DNA of 64,000 nucleotides, taken from assembly GCF_007567505.1 (NCBI RefSeq), contig NZ_CP041783.1:1860001-1924000 (forward strand). The letters are read 5' to 3'. The DNA comes from Shewanella donghaensis (GTDB taxonomy: Bacteria > Pseudomonadota > Gammaproteobacteria > Enterobacterales > Shewanellaceae). The notes beneath the pieces were generated by a model that was not told where the DNA came from, made no database searches, and saw only the letters and a list, made by a program, of their open reading frames with translations. Below, in pieces: positions 9,378-17,757 of this stretch; position 1 is the first letter of the stretch, and each line of letters begins with the position of its first letter. The position numbers and the translations under genes were made by a program.

Positions 9378-10265
9378 TTACTGGGTGGTTAATCGCTGTT
9401 TTAGCTGTTGATATTGCTGGTGCTGTGGATGGTCAAGATTCACAATGTTTGGAAATCTCTGTTCAATAGTCATCAGATAATGCTCAGCTTGTACAAGTTG
9501 ATTACTCTCCACCAGCTCAGCTAAATGCGCTATCGCTTTGGGCGCTGAATCATGCTCCATTATAGGAGCGGTAAAAAAATCACTTTCCACTTTAGCGGCC
9601 TGTATTTTCACCTGACTTCGTTCTAGTGGTTTATATTGCGAACTATTTGAAACATTATCAGGCGTTGCATCAACGGCTGGATCATCAAAACCTGAGCGTG
9701 ATAAAGGCATCGAGCTTGGATTCATCTGTTCGGCCTTTTGCTGAAACTCGGCTGCTGGTTGAACAGACATTGGCGCAACTTGCTCAGATTTAGATGCAGT
9801 GGCAGGAGCTGATTCATTTTCAGGAATCAATTCAGCAGGTGGTGTTAAATCTGAAGTCACGGACATAGGCATCGGCTGATCTGACGCTGGCAACAATGGA
9901 ATACTGTCATCAGCATCGATAATAGCGTGCTGGTTGAAACTTGGGTTAAGTAACATAACACTGGCAACTATCATCACAGATGCGGCTGTTGATAGGCCGA
10001 CTCGGTGCTTGTTCCAGAAATTAACTTTGACGACTTCAGCTTGCGCGCTAGCGCGGTAAATATTGCTCGTTTTAGCATGCTTAGCACTGAGTTTTGCTTG
10101 AGCTAAAATTGCCGCATCGATCGCTTCTGGTGGTCTTTCTAAATGTTGCTGTTGATACAATGCTTTAATTTCTTGCTGCAAAACGGCGAAGTTTTCATCG
10201 GTCATTTCGTTAACCGATTCATTATTAACTGGTTTTGAACCATCATTATCTGTTGTATCACTCAT
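9378..10265 (-). CDS. Putative membrane anti-sigma factor
   Basis: A 295-residue protein with a soluble N-terminal part (1-90), one membrane segment near residues 92-111 (VGLSTAASVMIVASVMLL) and a long Pro/Ser/Ala-rich presumably periplasmic part ending in a helical domain. It has no strong sequence family that I recognise. The call rests on its topology and on its start overlapping the end of the ECF sigma gene by 8 bp (10258-10265), the normal arrangement for a co-translated cognate anti-sigma factor. The N-terminal MTDENFAVLQQEIKALYQQQ helix would be the sigma-binding candidate. Not a zinc-type (ZAS) anti-sigma: no HxxxCxxC motif is seen. Confidence 0.65.
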   Translation of the reverse strand: MSDTTDNDGSKPVNNESVNEMTDENFAVLQQEIKALYQQQHLERPPEAIDAAILAQAKLSAKHAKTSNIYRASAQAEVVKVNFWNKHRVGLSTAASVMIVASVMLLNPSFNQHAIIDADDSIPLLPASDQPMPMSVTSDLTPPAELIPENESAPATASKSEQVAPMSVQPAAEFQQKAEQMNPSSMPLSRSGFDDPAVDATPDNVSNSSQYKPLERSQVKIQAAKVESDFFTAPIMEHDSAPKAIAHLAELVESNQLVQAEHYLMTIEQRFPNIVNLDHPQHQQYQQLKQRLTTQ

Positions 10266-10860
10266 GATCCGCCCCTTGCCACTTATTCGCTACACATTGT
10301 TTAATACTTTGATACGCATAGCGAATACGGCTTTTAGTTGCCTCTAATGTGACATCAGCAATGTCGCTTATTGCAGCTGCTGTTAAGCCTAACTCTATAT
10401 TGAGTAAAAATGCTTCTTTCTGTAATTGCGGTAATTTGCTTATACAGGTTTTTAGCAACATGCTTTTTTGCTCATCAATAAGTTGCTCATCTGGTCGGCT
10501 GTGATTCGCTGAACCTGTCGCACTTTCCTCAAAACTGTCCATCCCCTCTTCGGCGGTATCTTCAAGCTTATCGAGAGGCTTTACCGCCCGTACATGGTCA
10601 ATCAATAAATTATGCGCAATTCGATATACCCAGGTAGTAAACTTTGCCGTAACTTGATAGCTGCTAGCAGCCTTGATGACTTTGCCCCAAGTATCTTGGT
10701 AAAGATCTTCAGCTAACTGATTGTCACTCACTTGCCTAACAAAGTATCGATATAAAGGGCCTTTATGCTTGGTATACAATTGCTCAAAAGCAACCGAGTC
10801 ACCTTGTTGATAGTTCAACATTAATTGCTCATCAGATAATACTGTCGTTTTGTCATTCAC
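10258..10860 (-). CDS. ECF-family RNA polymerase sigma factor
   Basis: A 200-residue extracytoplasmic-function sigma factor with only regions 2 and 4. Region 2 includes AFEQLYTKHKGPLYRYFVRQ, LAEDLYQDTWGKVIKAASSY and TWVYRIAHNLLIDHVR (residues 25-95). A linker rich in Glu/Asp/Ser follows (100-125), then region 4 with LPQLQKEAFLLNIELGLTAA and AISDIADVTLEATKSRIRYA, the helix-turn-helix that reads the -35 element. It overlaps the downstream membrane gene by 8 bp, and that gene is followed by a terminator. A YfbK-like exported protein lies just upstream on the same strand (10953-12230), as in other ECF/vWA neighbourhoods. The signal it answers to is unknown. Confidence 0.9.
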   Translation of the reverse strand: MNDKTTVLSDEQLMLNYQQGDSVAFEQLYTKHKGPLYRYFVRQVSDNQLAEDLYQDTWGKVIKAASSYQVTAKFTTWVYRIAHNLLIDHVRAVKPLDKLEDTAEEGMDSFEESATGSANHSRPDEQLIDEQKSMLLKTCISKLPQLQKEAFLLNIELGLTAAAISDIADVTLEATKSRIRYAYQSIKQCVANKWQGADHE

Positions 10861-10952
10861 TGCAGGCAGCCTTGGTATGTTTACTGTTTAAGTCACTTTA
10901 AACAGTGTGCCCAGCGATAATGACAATGTCTACTAAATACCCGCTTAACCGA

Positions 10953-12230
10953 TTAATTTAATAGTGACTTTAGCGCTGATTTAGGCGGTATTGGTGTTGG
11001 TTTATCACCTATGGGATAACCCGTTTTTGGCTTTTTATCATAAATAGGTTTTGGCATTGGATAAGGTTCGCGCTGATGTGGTTTTAATTTATTTATCGGT
11101 TGAGTGCTCGACACCTCAAATGCCTGTTTAGCTATACTAACGAACTCTTCGCGCTGACCTTGTAAATCTTCACCCTTTGACTCAATTGCAATAGAGATAA
11201 CATCATTATAATTGAACTGGTGTACGTAGTTATTCGCATTAATGAGTTGCCCTAAACCTGCTACCGCTGCTGCAAAACGAAAATTATCAGTGGCTTGCTC
11301 AAAGAACTTATCTTTTAGAGCCATGCCAATGGTTATATTGCTCACAAACTGCTGTGTTGAACTAGAACGTGCATCTTGCAAGGACAACTCTGCAAGGCTA
11401 TCGGCACTCAATTGACCTTCAATATATCGACCTGCACTGTATCGACCTGTACTTTTTTGTTTATCACTAGTTCGTTTATCAATAACTTGTTCATCATTAG
11501 TTTGCTCACCCAAAGTGTATGAATTATGTTCATTTTGACGTAATTCATACAGTGCTGTGTATTGTCCATATTGATTCACTGGAATATTTTGGGCTCGACT
11601 ATCGTTATTTTGCTTAGCATAATTTGAATAATCATGTTCAAAGCCCACTAAGCGGTACTCTGAAATCAGCTTTGGGTTAAATCGTAATTGTGCTTGAACA
11701 AATGGAAAACTAAATTTGGCCTTATCACTTGCCTTATCTGTCAGCTTTATCTGAATCAATAACAACAAGGTATCAGCGTTGTAAGGTGACGGCGCTAGCT
11801 CGGTATACATTGCATAATTCTTTGACAGCGTTTGATAATCTGCAAAATCGTATTTAAAGCTATTGAGTAAATACTGGCTATGAATAATATTTTTCGCGGG
11901 TAATTCTTTATTTTCAAGGTACTGCTTTAACAAACTATAGTCGTCATCATCAGTTTTAAATGTCAGCCTTGACTCTGGCGTTTCGCCTGTCACCATATTA
12001 CCGCCATGTCCATCCAACACTAAACGATGATGAGTGTTATAACCTCGTTTGATCGGCGGGTAATTTGGCTTTATTGGGTTTGCCGTCGGATTATCGACTC
12101 TAGCTTGAACCACTGCGGGTTGTGATATTGGTTCAACAGAAACGGGAGGGTTATCCGCAGCAATAACGTTAAAACCGACTAACGTCAGTAATACTAAATT
12201 GTAAGCTTGAGACTTGATTAGCGTATTCAT
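10953..12230 (-). CDS. YfbK-like exported protein lacking the von Willebrand A domain
   Basis: 425 residues, with a signal peptide (MNTLIKSQAYNLVLLTLVGF, cut near VIAA) and GGAGTG ahead of the ATG. Residues about 90-165 match the N-terminal vWF_A-associated domain of YfbK-type proteins (YSLLKQYLENKELPAKN, LNSFKYDF, TELAPSPYNADTLLLLIQIK). Residues about 180-380 match the C-terminal DUF3520 part (RFNPKLISEYRLVGFEHDYS, YTALYELR, DNFRFAAAVAGLGQL, FNYNDVISIA). In full-length relatives a roughly 200-residue VWA domain with the metal-binding DxSxS motif sits between these blocks; here only about 15 residues separate them and no DxSxS is present. The frame is intact. It lies 92 bp upstream of the ECF sigma gene on the same strand. 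Family recognition is from memory of the domain sequences. Confidence 0.72.
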   Translation of the reverse strand: MNTLIKSQAYNLVLLTLVGFNVIAADNPPVSVEPISQPAVVQARVDNPTANPIKPNYPPIKRGYNTHHRLVLDGHGGNMVTGETPESRLTFKTDDDDYSLLKQYLENKELPAKNIIHSQYLLNSFKYDFADYQTLSKNYAMYTELAPSPYNADTLLLLIQIKLTDKASDKAKFSFPFVQAQLRFNPKLISEYRLVGFEHDYSNYAKQNNDSRAQNIPVNQYGQYTALYELRQNEHNSYTLGEQTNDEQVIDKRTSDKQKSTGRYSAGRYIEGQLSADSLAELSLQDARSSSTQQFVSNITIGMALKDKFFEQATDNFRFAAAVAGLGQLINANNYVHQFNYNDVISIAIESKGEDLQGQREEFVSIAKQAFEVSSTQPINKLKPHQREPYPMPKPIYDKKPKTGYPIGDKPTPIPPKSALKSLLN

Positions 12231-12342
12231 TATTCACTCCATTAATAGCTGCAATACTATTATTAACGGAGATAACCTTAAAAAGGGTTATTTATTTTCA
12301 AAATAAGTGAATTAATCAATTTAAGTGATCCCAAAAGCATGA

Positions 12343-13191
12343 TTAATTGCTCGTAAACACTTTCTCTAATTCGGGGATCAAGATAACTTTCTCCTGCTCT
12401 CCAAAAAAATCACTGTGCATTCGAATAAATGACTCCTGGAAACTTTGCTGCTGCATGACTTTATTAATTTCGTTGATAATATTGTCGCCTAAGTCGCCTT
12501 TTGAACAAGCAATATAGCCATAAATGGGTTCATCCACATGGCGAATGGGGATTGATTGAAATGGCATCTGATGTTTTTTCTCCCTTAAGTACGCATCAAA
12601 AACTTCAGTATATTCAATAATGCCTAACACCCTTTCCGCTTCAAGCATCTCAATGAGCTTATTTGACGAGTCCATGCCACCACGGATATAAAACTGGTGT
12701 GGATCTTTCGCAATTTGCTTATCAAGATACACTCCATATGCACGATCTTTAACAATACCGATTTGGCCTTGAGTATTTTCAGGAAGATTCGCTAAATCAA
12801 AATCATCTTCGAAAAAATGACGATTCTTGTCGAGCACAATTAATCTAATGGGAGGATAAATACTAATAGGAAAACGAGAAAAGTTCGCTACGCTTAATCG
12901 TTCGGGAGTTTTAATTTTATTGAACATACAGCTATTTTGCTGCTTGGTTAATTCTAACCAGCCACGGGTCATACTGACCTGCTGTTGCTCAAAGGTAAGT
13001 TGATTATCACTAAACTCAGTTAACAATGAAATGGCTTCCATTTCATCATTACCTTCAATAGCGACAATGGTTTCATCAACTTCAGCCAGCATTACAACGT
13101 GTGTAACAGCAAAAGTCGTGTGGTGTATTAACAAAAAACATGAACAAAAACAAAAAACTAGTCCCTTAGTCTTTAACCTTTGGAATGTCAT
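12343..13191 (-). CDS. Periplasmic solute-binding-protein-like protein
   Basis: 282 residues with an N-terminal hydrophobic signal (LVFCFCSCFLLIHHTTFA). The body looks like the bacterial family 3 extracellular binding-protein fold as found in stand-alone Shewanella and Vibrio proteins (TIGR02285-like): segments include GWLELTKQQNSCMFNKIKTP, GQIGIVKDRAYGVYLD and VLGIIEYTEVFDAYL. No transporter genes are adjacent, so a sensory or accessory role is as likely as transport. Two hydrophobic stretches and several cysteines are confined to the signal and the N-terminal third. Monocistronic by appearance: purE starts in the opposite direction 230 bp away. Confidence 0.6.
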   Translation of the reverse strand: MTFQRLKTKGLVFCFCSCFLLIHHTTFAVTHVVMLAEVDETIVAIEGNDEMEAISLLTEFSDNQLTFEQQQVSMTRGWLELTKQQNSCMFNKIKTPERLSVANFSRFPISIYPPIRLIVLDKNRHFFEDDFDLANLPENTQGQIGIVKDRAYGVYLDKQIAKDPHQFYIRGGMDSSNKLIEMLEAERVLGIIEYTEVFDAYLREKKHQMPFQSIPIRHVDEPIYGYIACSKGDLGDNIINEINKVMQQQSFQESFIRMHSDFFGEQEKVILIPELEKVFTSN

Positions 13192-13354
13192 AGTCTGACC
13201 CCGAGTTTAAAGCCTATTTCACTAACATTAGATCAGAGTTTTAGCATTCGCAATCAGAAACTGAGTTTCAGCCGCAAAAAACACTGAAATGCAGCGAAAC
13301 CTTAGCCAACATGATATTATCTAGCCCCTTTTTTATAGGTGCAAAAATGCAGCC

Positions 13355-13360
13355 TATAAT
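13355..13360 (+). promoter_or_regulatory. Candidate -10 element of purEK
   Basis: A consensus TATAAT lies 65 bp before the purE ATG; the best -35 candidate 18 bp upstream (TTTTAT, 13331-13336) is weak. No classical PurR box (ACGCAAACG-CGTTTGCGT type) was seen between 13200 and 13424. Location is a reading of the sequence, not mapped. Confidence 0.45.
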
Positions 13361-13424
13361 GCCTGTACCCTATGCAGGTATAAGTAAAAATATTCTAATA
13401 TAATAAGTGTGTTAAGGAGTTATC

Positions 13425-13916
13425 ATGCAAGCCCTTGTTGCCGTAGTAATGGGATCTAAAAGTGATTGGCCTACCATGGAAGCAGCCGCTGAAATAATGG
13501 ATAAGCTTCAAGTGCCGTATCACGTTGAAGTCGTCTCAGCGCACCGTACTCCTGACAAACTAATGGATTTTGCAAGCACTGCTGTAGATAAAGGCTTCAA
13601 AGTCATTATCGGTGGTGCGGGTGGTGCAGCACATCTACCCGGAATGATTGCTTCAAAAACGCGTTTGCCAGTACTGGGCGTCCCGGTACAAAGCAAAGCT
13701 TTATCAGGTATGGATAGCTTACTTTCTATCGTGCAAATGCCTAAAGGAATTGCCGTAGGTACTTTGGCTATTGGTACTGCTGGTGCATTCAATGCAGGCT
13801 TACTAGCAAGCCAAATTTTAGCAATTGAAGATAGTGAACTTGCTGCTCGCTTGGATGCATTCCGCGAGGAACAAACTAACACTATTCTTGAAAATCCAGA
13901 TCCGAGGGAAGCTTAA
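13425..13916 (+). CDS. purE: N5-carboxyaminoimidazole ribonucleotide mutase
   Basis: Class I PurE, 163 residues, converting N5-CAIR to CAIR in purine synthesis. The signature [20 protein letters not shown] (from residue 9), the active-site [11 protein letters not shown] (His near 45) and the [12 protein letters not shown] loop are all present. AAGGAG lies 9 bp ahead of the ATG. Its TAA overlaps the purK ATG by one base (TAATG), so the two proteins, which act in sequence, are translationally coupled. Confidence 0.96.
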   Translation: MQALVAVVMGSKSDWPTMEAAAEIMDKLQVPYHVEVVSAHRTPDKLMDFASTAVDKGFKVIIGGAGGAAHLPGMIASKTRLPVLGVPVQSKALSGMDSLLSIVQMPKGIAVGTLAIGTAGAFNAGLLASQILAIEDSELAARLDAFREEQTNTILENPDPREA

Positions 13917-15031
13917 TGCCTAAGCAAGACTCTCAGCCGACACAAGCTAAACAACATAATGTTTGGGTGCTAGGCGATGGCCAATTAGGTGCGATGCTAT
14001 CTCATGCTGGTCAACCATTGGCAATCAATGTCCGCCCAGTGGATATTATGACGCCATCAGATGAACAGTTACCACTGAGTGATAATGACGTCATCACTGC
14101 AGAAAGAGAGCAATGGCCTGAATCAAATCTGAGCCTACAGTTAAGTGAACATAAGCACTTTATTAATGGACCAGTATTTGGCCGTCTTGCTGATCGTTTT
14201 ACCCAAAAAAGTTTACTTGATGAATTGGCGGTTCCTACTTCGCCTTGGGAACTCGTTGACGATAATACTCAGACAGCTAAATTGCATCAGCAATATGGCG
14301 AACGCGTATTATTAAAGCGCCGCACAGGCGGTTATGACGGTAAAGGCCAGCATTGGCTAAAACAAGCTGAGTCGACTTCGATTCCTGCTGATTGGCGCAA
14401 TGAAGCGATTGCTGAACAGGCAATCAATTTTGATGAAGAAATATCATTAGTCGGTGTACGCACTAAATCAGGTGAATGTCTGTTTTATCCACTGACACTA
14501 AATCTGCATCAAGATGGTATTTTAATGGCGTCAATCGCGCCATTAGCCCGTTTAAGCCATTTACAAACCCAAGCGGAAGGCATGCTTAGCAAAATAATGC
14601 ATGAACTTGAGTACGTGGGCGTAATGGCGATGGAATGTTTCCGTGTTGGTGAAGATTTACTGGTTAATGAATTAGCACCTCGAGTTCATAACTCTGGCCA
14701 TTGGACACAATCTGGTTGTCACATAAACCAGTTTGAACTGCATCTTCGCGCTTTATGCGAATTACCAATGCATACCCCTCAAGTAAACCATCAATGTGTC
14801 ATGGTGAACTTAATCGGTGTTGATAAAGATGATCGCTGGTTGAGCTTACCGAATGCTGAATTATTCTGGTATAACAAAGAAGTGAGAGTCGGTCGTAAAG
14901 TCGGTCACTTAAACTTATCTGTGCATAATAATGCGATGCTAAATGACAGTATTAACAAGCTTCAGCAATGGATGCCAGAGCAATATCAAGCTCCGCTAGC
15001 CTGGATACTTGAAGAGTTTAGCGCTAACTAA
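13916..15031 (+). CDS. purK: N5-carboxyaminoimidazole ribonucleotide synthase
   Basis: 371 residues, ATP-grasp family. PurK makes N5-CAIR from AIR, bicarbonate and ATP, feeding PurE. An N-terminal nucleotide-fold start (VWVLGDGQLGAMLSHAGQPL), a central ATP-grasp with RRTGGYDGKGQHW (about 135-147) and the C-terminal NELAPRVHNSGHWTQ (about 253-267) are diagnostic. Starts on the last base of the purE stop. Ends at a palindromic terminator (15066-15091). Confidence 0.95.
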   Translation: MPKQDSQPTQAKQHNVWVLGDGQLGAMLSHAGQPLAINVRPVDIMTPSDEQLPLSDNDVITAEREQWPESNLSLQLSEHKHFINGPVFGRLADRFTQKSLLDELAVPTSPWELVDDNTQTAKLHQQYGERVLLKRRTGGYDGKGQHWLKQAESTSIPADWRNEAIAEQAINFDEEISLVGVRTKSGECLFYPLTLNLHQDGILMASIAPLARLSHLQTQAEGMLSKIMHELEYVGVMAMECFRVGEDLLVNELAPRVHNSGHWTQSGCHINQFELHLRALCELPMHTPQVNHQCVMVNLIGVDKDDRWLSLPNAELFWYNKEVRVGRKVGHLNLSVHNNAMLNDSINKLQQWMPEQYQAPLAWILEEFSAN

Positions 15032-15065
15032 TTAGCGGCTAATTAGCCACTAATTAGTTAACATT

Positions 15066-15091
15066 AAAAAAGGAGCCTAGGCTCCTTTTTT
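15066..15091. terminator. Bidirectional terminator between purK and the chemoreceptor gene
   Basis: AAAAAAGGAGCC-TA-GGCTCCTTTTTT is nearly a perfect palindrome with A and T tracts on each side, so it can end both purEK (plus) and the leftward chemoreceptor gene (stop at 15120). Confidence 0.9.
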
Positions 15092-15119
15092 GTTCGCTAT
15101 CAAGTTAGTCACTTGGTCA

Positions 15120-16364
15120 TCAAACACATACCCGTGTCAGAACTTTTTCAAGATGTTCAGAGCTCAACTTTTGTGTATTAGCTCGGTTTGAAATCGTTTT
15201 CAAACTTAGCTGTACATCATGACTTAAGCGTTCAATTTCAATGGCGCGGGTATTAATGCTGCTTGTTGATGATTGCTGACCTTGAATACTGTAGGTCATA
15301 TTACTGGCGACGCTATCAAGCTGCTCAAATGCGCCGCCAATATCATTAAATGCTTGAGTGACTCGTTGACATTGCAGCACACTTTCTTGGGTAACCCGTT
15401 GGCTTTCACCAATAGCATTGACTGCATTACCTGCTTTCTCTTGTAGTTCTAATACAATCGATTGAATCTCAACTGTCGACTCTTGAGTTCGATGCGCCAG
15501 TGCGCGGACTTCATCAGCCACCACAGCAAAGCCTCGCCCTTGCTCACCCGCTCTCGCCGCTTCAATAGCAGCATTCAATGCCAGTAGGTTAGTTTGCTCT
15601 GCAATACTTTTAATCACTTCAAGCACATTACCAATTTTCTGGCTGTCACCGTTTAACAGGTCTAAATCAGACACCATACTTTCAATGCCATTCGCAAACG
15701 TTGTCATTGAATTTTGATTATTTAAAGCATCACTATTGCCCAACTCAAGTAGCTCTTTCACCTGAGTTGAAGTCGATTTGAGTTCATCGGCGCTGTTTGA
15801 GAGCTCATCTGCGGTTTGCACTATCTCAGCTAATGACGCTGATATTTGTTCAGTTTCCGAGGTGCTTTTATCCACTGATGATTCCGCTGAAATCATTTGC
15901 TCCGCCAACTCTTGAGAACCTAACCTGAAATTGTTGGCATCGTGTCTTATGTCATCCAATACCGACTTTAGATCTTCAATAAAGTGACTAAGATTATTGG
16001 TGATCGATGCGAGTTGGTCGCCTCTATCATCTGTTAACGGTTTCTCTGGCGCTGTTTCAGTACTGATCACTAGCGACAAATATTCAGACAACTTCAGTAA
16101 GCGAGACTGCAGTAAGCTTTTATAGAGATAAATACCCAGTATGGTTTGTGAAATGCCAAGTGACGCAACTATTAATAATACCGTCGTTTTATCAATTTCA
16201 TTAGGCAGAATAAGGATGATTAATAGCGCTAATACCACCAGCGTAATTAATGGGTAAAGCAGTTGTGCTTGCAGTTTATTATTATGGGATTGCATATACA
16301 GTTCCGAAAAGTCATCGTTATTATTATTTTTGATTTTATTTTTAGCTTTAGCTCTAGTTTCCAC
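15120..16364 (-). CDS. Methyl-accepting chemotaxis protein with minimal periplasmic part
   Basis: 414 residues. Residues 36-55 ([20 protein letters not shown]) and about 62-82 ([20 protein letters not shown]) are two membrane segments with only about 6-8 residues between them, so there is no periplasmic ligand domain. A linker without a clear HAMP consensus leads to a long coiled coil and the MCP signalling hairpin, with [20 protein letters not shown] then [20 protein letters not shown] near residues 258-298. It would contact CheA/CheW and sense from the membrane or cytoplasm. The C-terminus (VLTRVCV) is not the NWETF-type receptor tail. Single gene; which signal it senses cannot be told. Confidence 0.88.
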   Translation of the reverse strand: METRAKAKNKIKNNNNDDFSELYMQSHNNKLQAQLLYPLITLVVLALLIILILPNEIDKTTVLLIVASLGISQTILGIYLYKSLLQSRLLKLSEYLSLVISTETAPEKPLTDDRGDQLASITNNLSHFIEDLKSVLDDIRHDANNFRLGSQELAEQMISAESSVDKSTSETEQISASLAEIVQTADELSNSADELKSTSTQVKELLELGNSDALNNQNSMTTFANGIESMVSDLDLLNGDSQKIGNVLEVIKSIAEQTNLLALNAAIEAARAGEQGRGFAVVADEVRALAHRTQESTVEIQSIVLELQEKAGNAVNAIGESQRVTQESVLQCQRVTQAFNDIGGAFEQLDSVASNMTYSIQGQQSSTSSINTRAIEIERLSHDVQLSLKTISNRANTQKLSSEHLEKVLTRVCV

Positions 16365-16498
16365 GATCTATAATGATTCCGTCTTAACCATGCTTATAAA
16401 GCCTAAAAGCTATTATTGATACAAATTAACATAATCCATACATTTACTATCGGTACAACACTGAAAAAGTTTAATTTTTACTGTTCAATTTAAGCTAC

Positions 16499-16523
16499 AA
16501 AAAAGCCTCGCTATTGCGAGGCT
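16499..16523 (-). terminator. Terminator of the lysozyme-like lipoprotein gene
   Basis: GCCTCGC/GCGAGGC stem (16505-16522) with a TATT loop; on the minus strand it is followed by TTTTTTG. Lies 32 bp after the stop at 16555. Confidence 0.88.
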
Positions 16524-16554
16524 CAAATATTTATTCATCAATGGCTATCACTGC

Positions 16555-17172
16555 TTAAGCAAAAAATAAGCGCCATAACCATGACGAGTCGAGATCTTCC
16601 TTGCAAGTTTGATACTGTCTCGCATAGTTTTTAGAACGAGCATCTACACGATTAGCCACAGGTCCAAGCCAAGCTTTGGCTTTATAGGAGCCACGTTTAT
16701 AGCCGCCCCAACCTTCGTGATAATTCAAATACTGATTTTTAGCATCCCATTTTGACACGCCATTAATGGCATGGGTTTTATAGATGAACCAGCCCATAAA
16801 GTCCATCGCATCATCAAAGTTGCTGCGACTCGACCATGAGTTTCCCGTCTCTCGAACGTAGTCATCCCACGTCATGGTTTTAGCTTGAGCATAACCATAG
16901 GCATCACTTGCTCGGCCTGTAGGGATAAAACCTAAGAAGTATTCCATTGGCGGCGCTGCGTTATGTTTAAACGAGCTTTCTTGATACATCATAGCCAATG
17001 GAATATGTACTGGCACGCCCCACTTATCACGAGTTTTGACGGCAGATTTATACCAAGAACGATTTTCTTGAAAAATTGAGCATAAATTATCAGGCTCTTT
17101 AGGGGGAGGGGTTGCACAGCCTGCAAGCTGTAAAAGAATAACAGTGCCTAATGCACGAAAAAACCACTTCAT
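16555..17172 (-). CDS. Lysozyme-like (transglycosylase SLT-type) lipoprotein
   Basis: 205 residues from the ATG at 17172, preferred over a TTG 18 bp upstream because AAGGG precedes it and it gives a compact lipoprotein signal MKWFFRALGTVILLQLAGC with lipobox LAGC. The mature part has the lysozyme-fold features of a putative transglycosylase: MYQESSFKHNA (catalytic Glu candidate), AYGYAQAKTMTWDDY, and YLNYHEGWGGY. The family occurs in Shewanella and Vibrio as a single outer-membrane lipoprotein thought to act on peptidoglycan. The enzymatic role is inferred from motif similarity. Confidence 0.78.
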   Translation of the reverse strand: MKWFFRALGTVILLQLAGCATPPPKEPDNLCSIFQENRSWYKSAVKTRDKWGVPVHIPLAMMYQESSFKHNAAPPMEYFLGFIPTGRASDAYGYAQAKTMTWDDYVRETGNSWSSRSNFDDAMDFMGWFIYKTHAINGVSKWDAKNQYLNYHEGWGGYKRGSYKAKAWLGPVANRVDARSKNYARQYQTCKEDLDSSWLWRLFFA

Positions 17173-17328
17173 ATTTGCCCTTATAAACAATTAATAACTT
17201 ATTAAAGATAAGCGCTTAGATTCTCACATCAAAGTAATGCAGATGCAAACAGCTCAGAGGGTAAAGAGATAAAACTGTGGTTATTGGCTGATTTATAGGA
17301 GGAGAAGGGAAAAAATAAGCAGTTTTTG

Positions 17329-17757
17329 TTAACGAGTTAGATCTAAAAATTCACACTCAAGAGACTCTTGCTGCCAAACAACGGGCTGCCAATAGTCCTT
17401 ATTAACACCGGTATAAATCTTATCTAGATTAAACTCAGCAGCTAAATGAAATCGTTGTTCATTGATCACATCAACTCGAATAGTTTTAGGGGTTCTGGCA
17501 GCCAATTTCACTTTCAGTTCGGGTGATTCTATAAGCTCTGCAACAGTAAATTCATGGGGCCCTGCAGAAAGTTTATAGTAAGGTCTAGATATGACAGGTT
17601 TGCCATCAAGATGGGTAACAACAACGCGGTAAAGGCTTTCTGAAATCGGCGGCGTTAAATAACTCGCCACCGAACCACAAACAAATTCATTATCAACTGA
17701 TGTTGCGCAGCCTTGCATTAAGGCCAGCATCATCAAAAATGAAAACGATTTTTTCAT
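17329..17757 (-). CDS. Small hypothetical lipoprotein coupled to gshA
   Basis: 142 residues with lipoprotein signal MKKSFSFLMMLALMQGC (lipobox MQGC). The mature domain is predicted mainly beta (YRVVVTHLDGKPV, PHEFTVAELIE, IRVDVINEQRFHLAAEF) and I do not recognise a characterised family. Its ATG shares one base with the gshA stop (17757), so it is translated with gshA. That link appears to be positional; no glutathione-related motif is visible. Confidence 0.75.
   Translation of the reverse strand: MKKSFSFLMMLALMQGCATSVDNEFVCGSVASYLTPPISESLYRVVVTHLDGKPVISRPYYKLSAGPHEFTVAELIESPELKVKLAARTPKTIRVDVINEQRFHLAAEFNLDKIYTGVNKDYWQPVVWQQESLECEFLDLTR

Noticed and set aside
13520..13882. 120-residue open frame on the minus strand inside purE
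   Set aside because: Lies antisense to a complete purE; the text has no recognisable family and is a shadow of the real gene.
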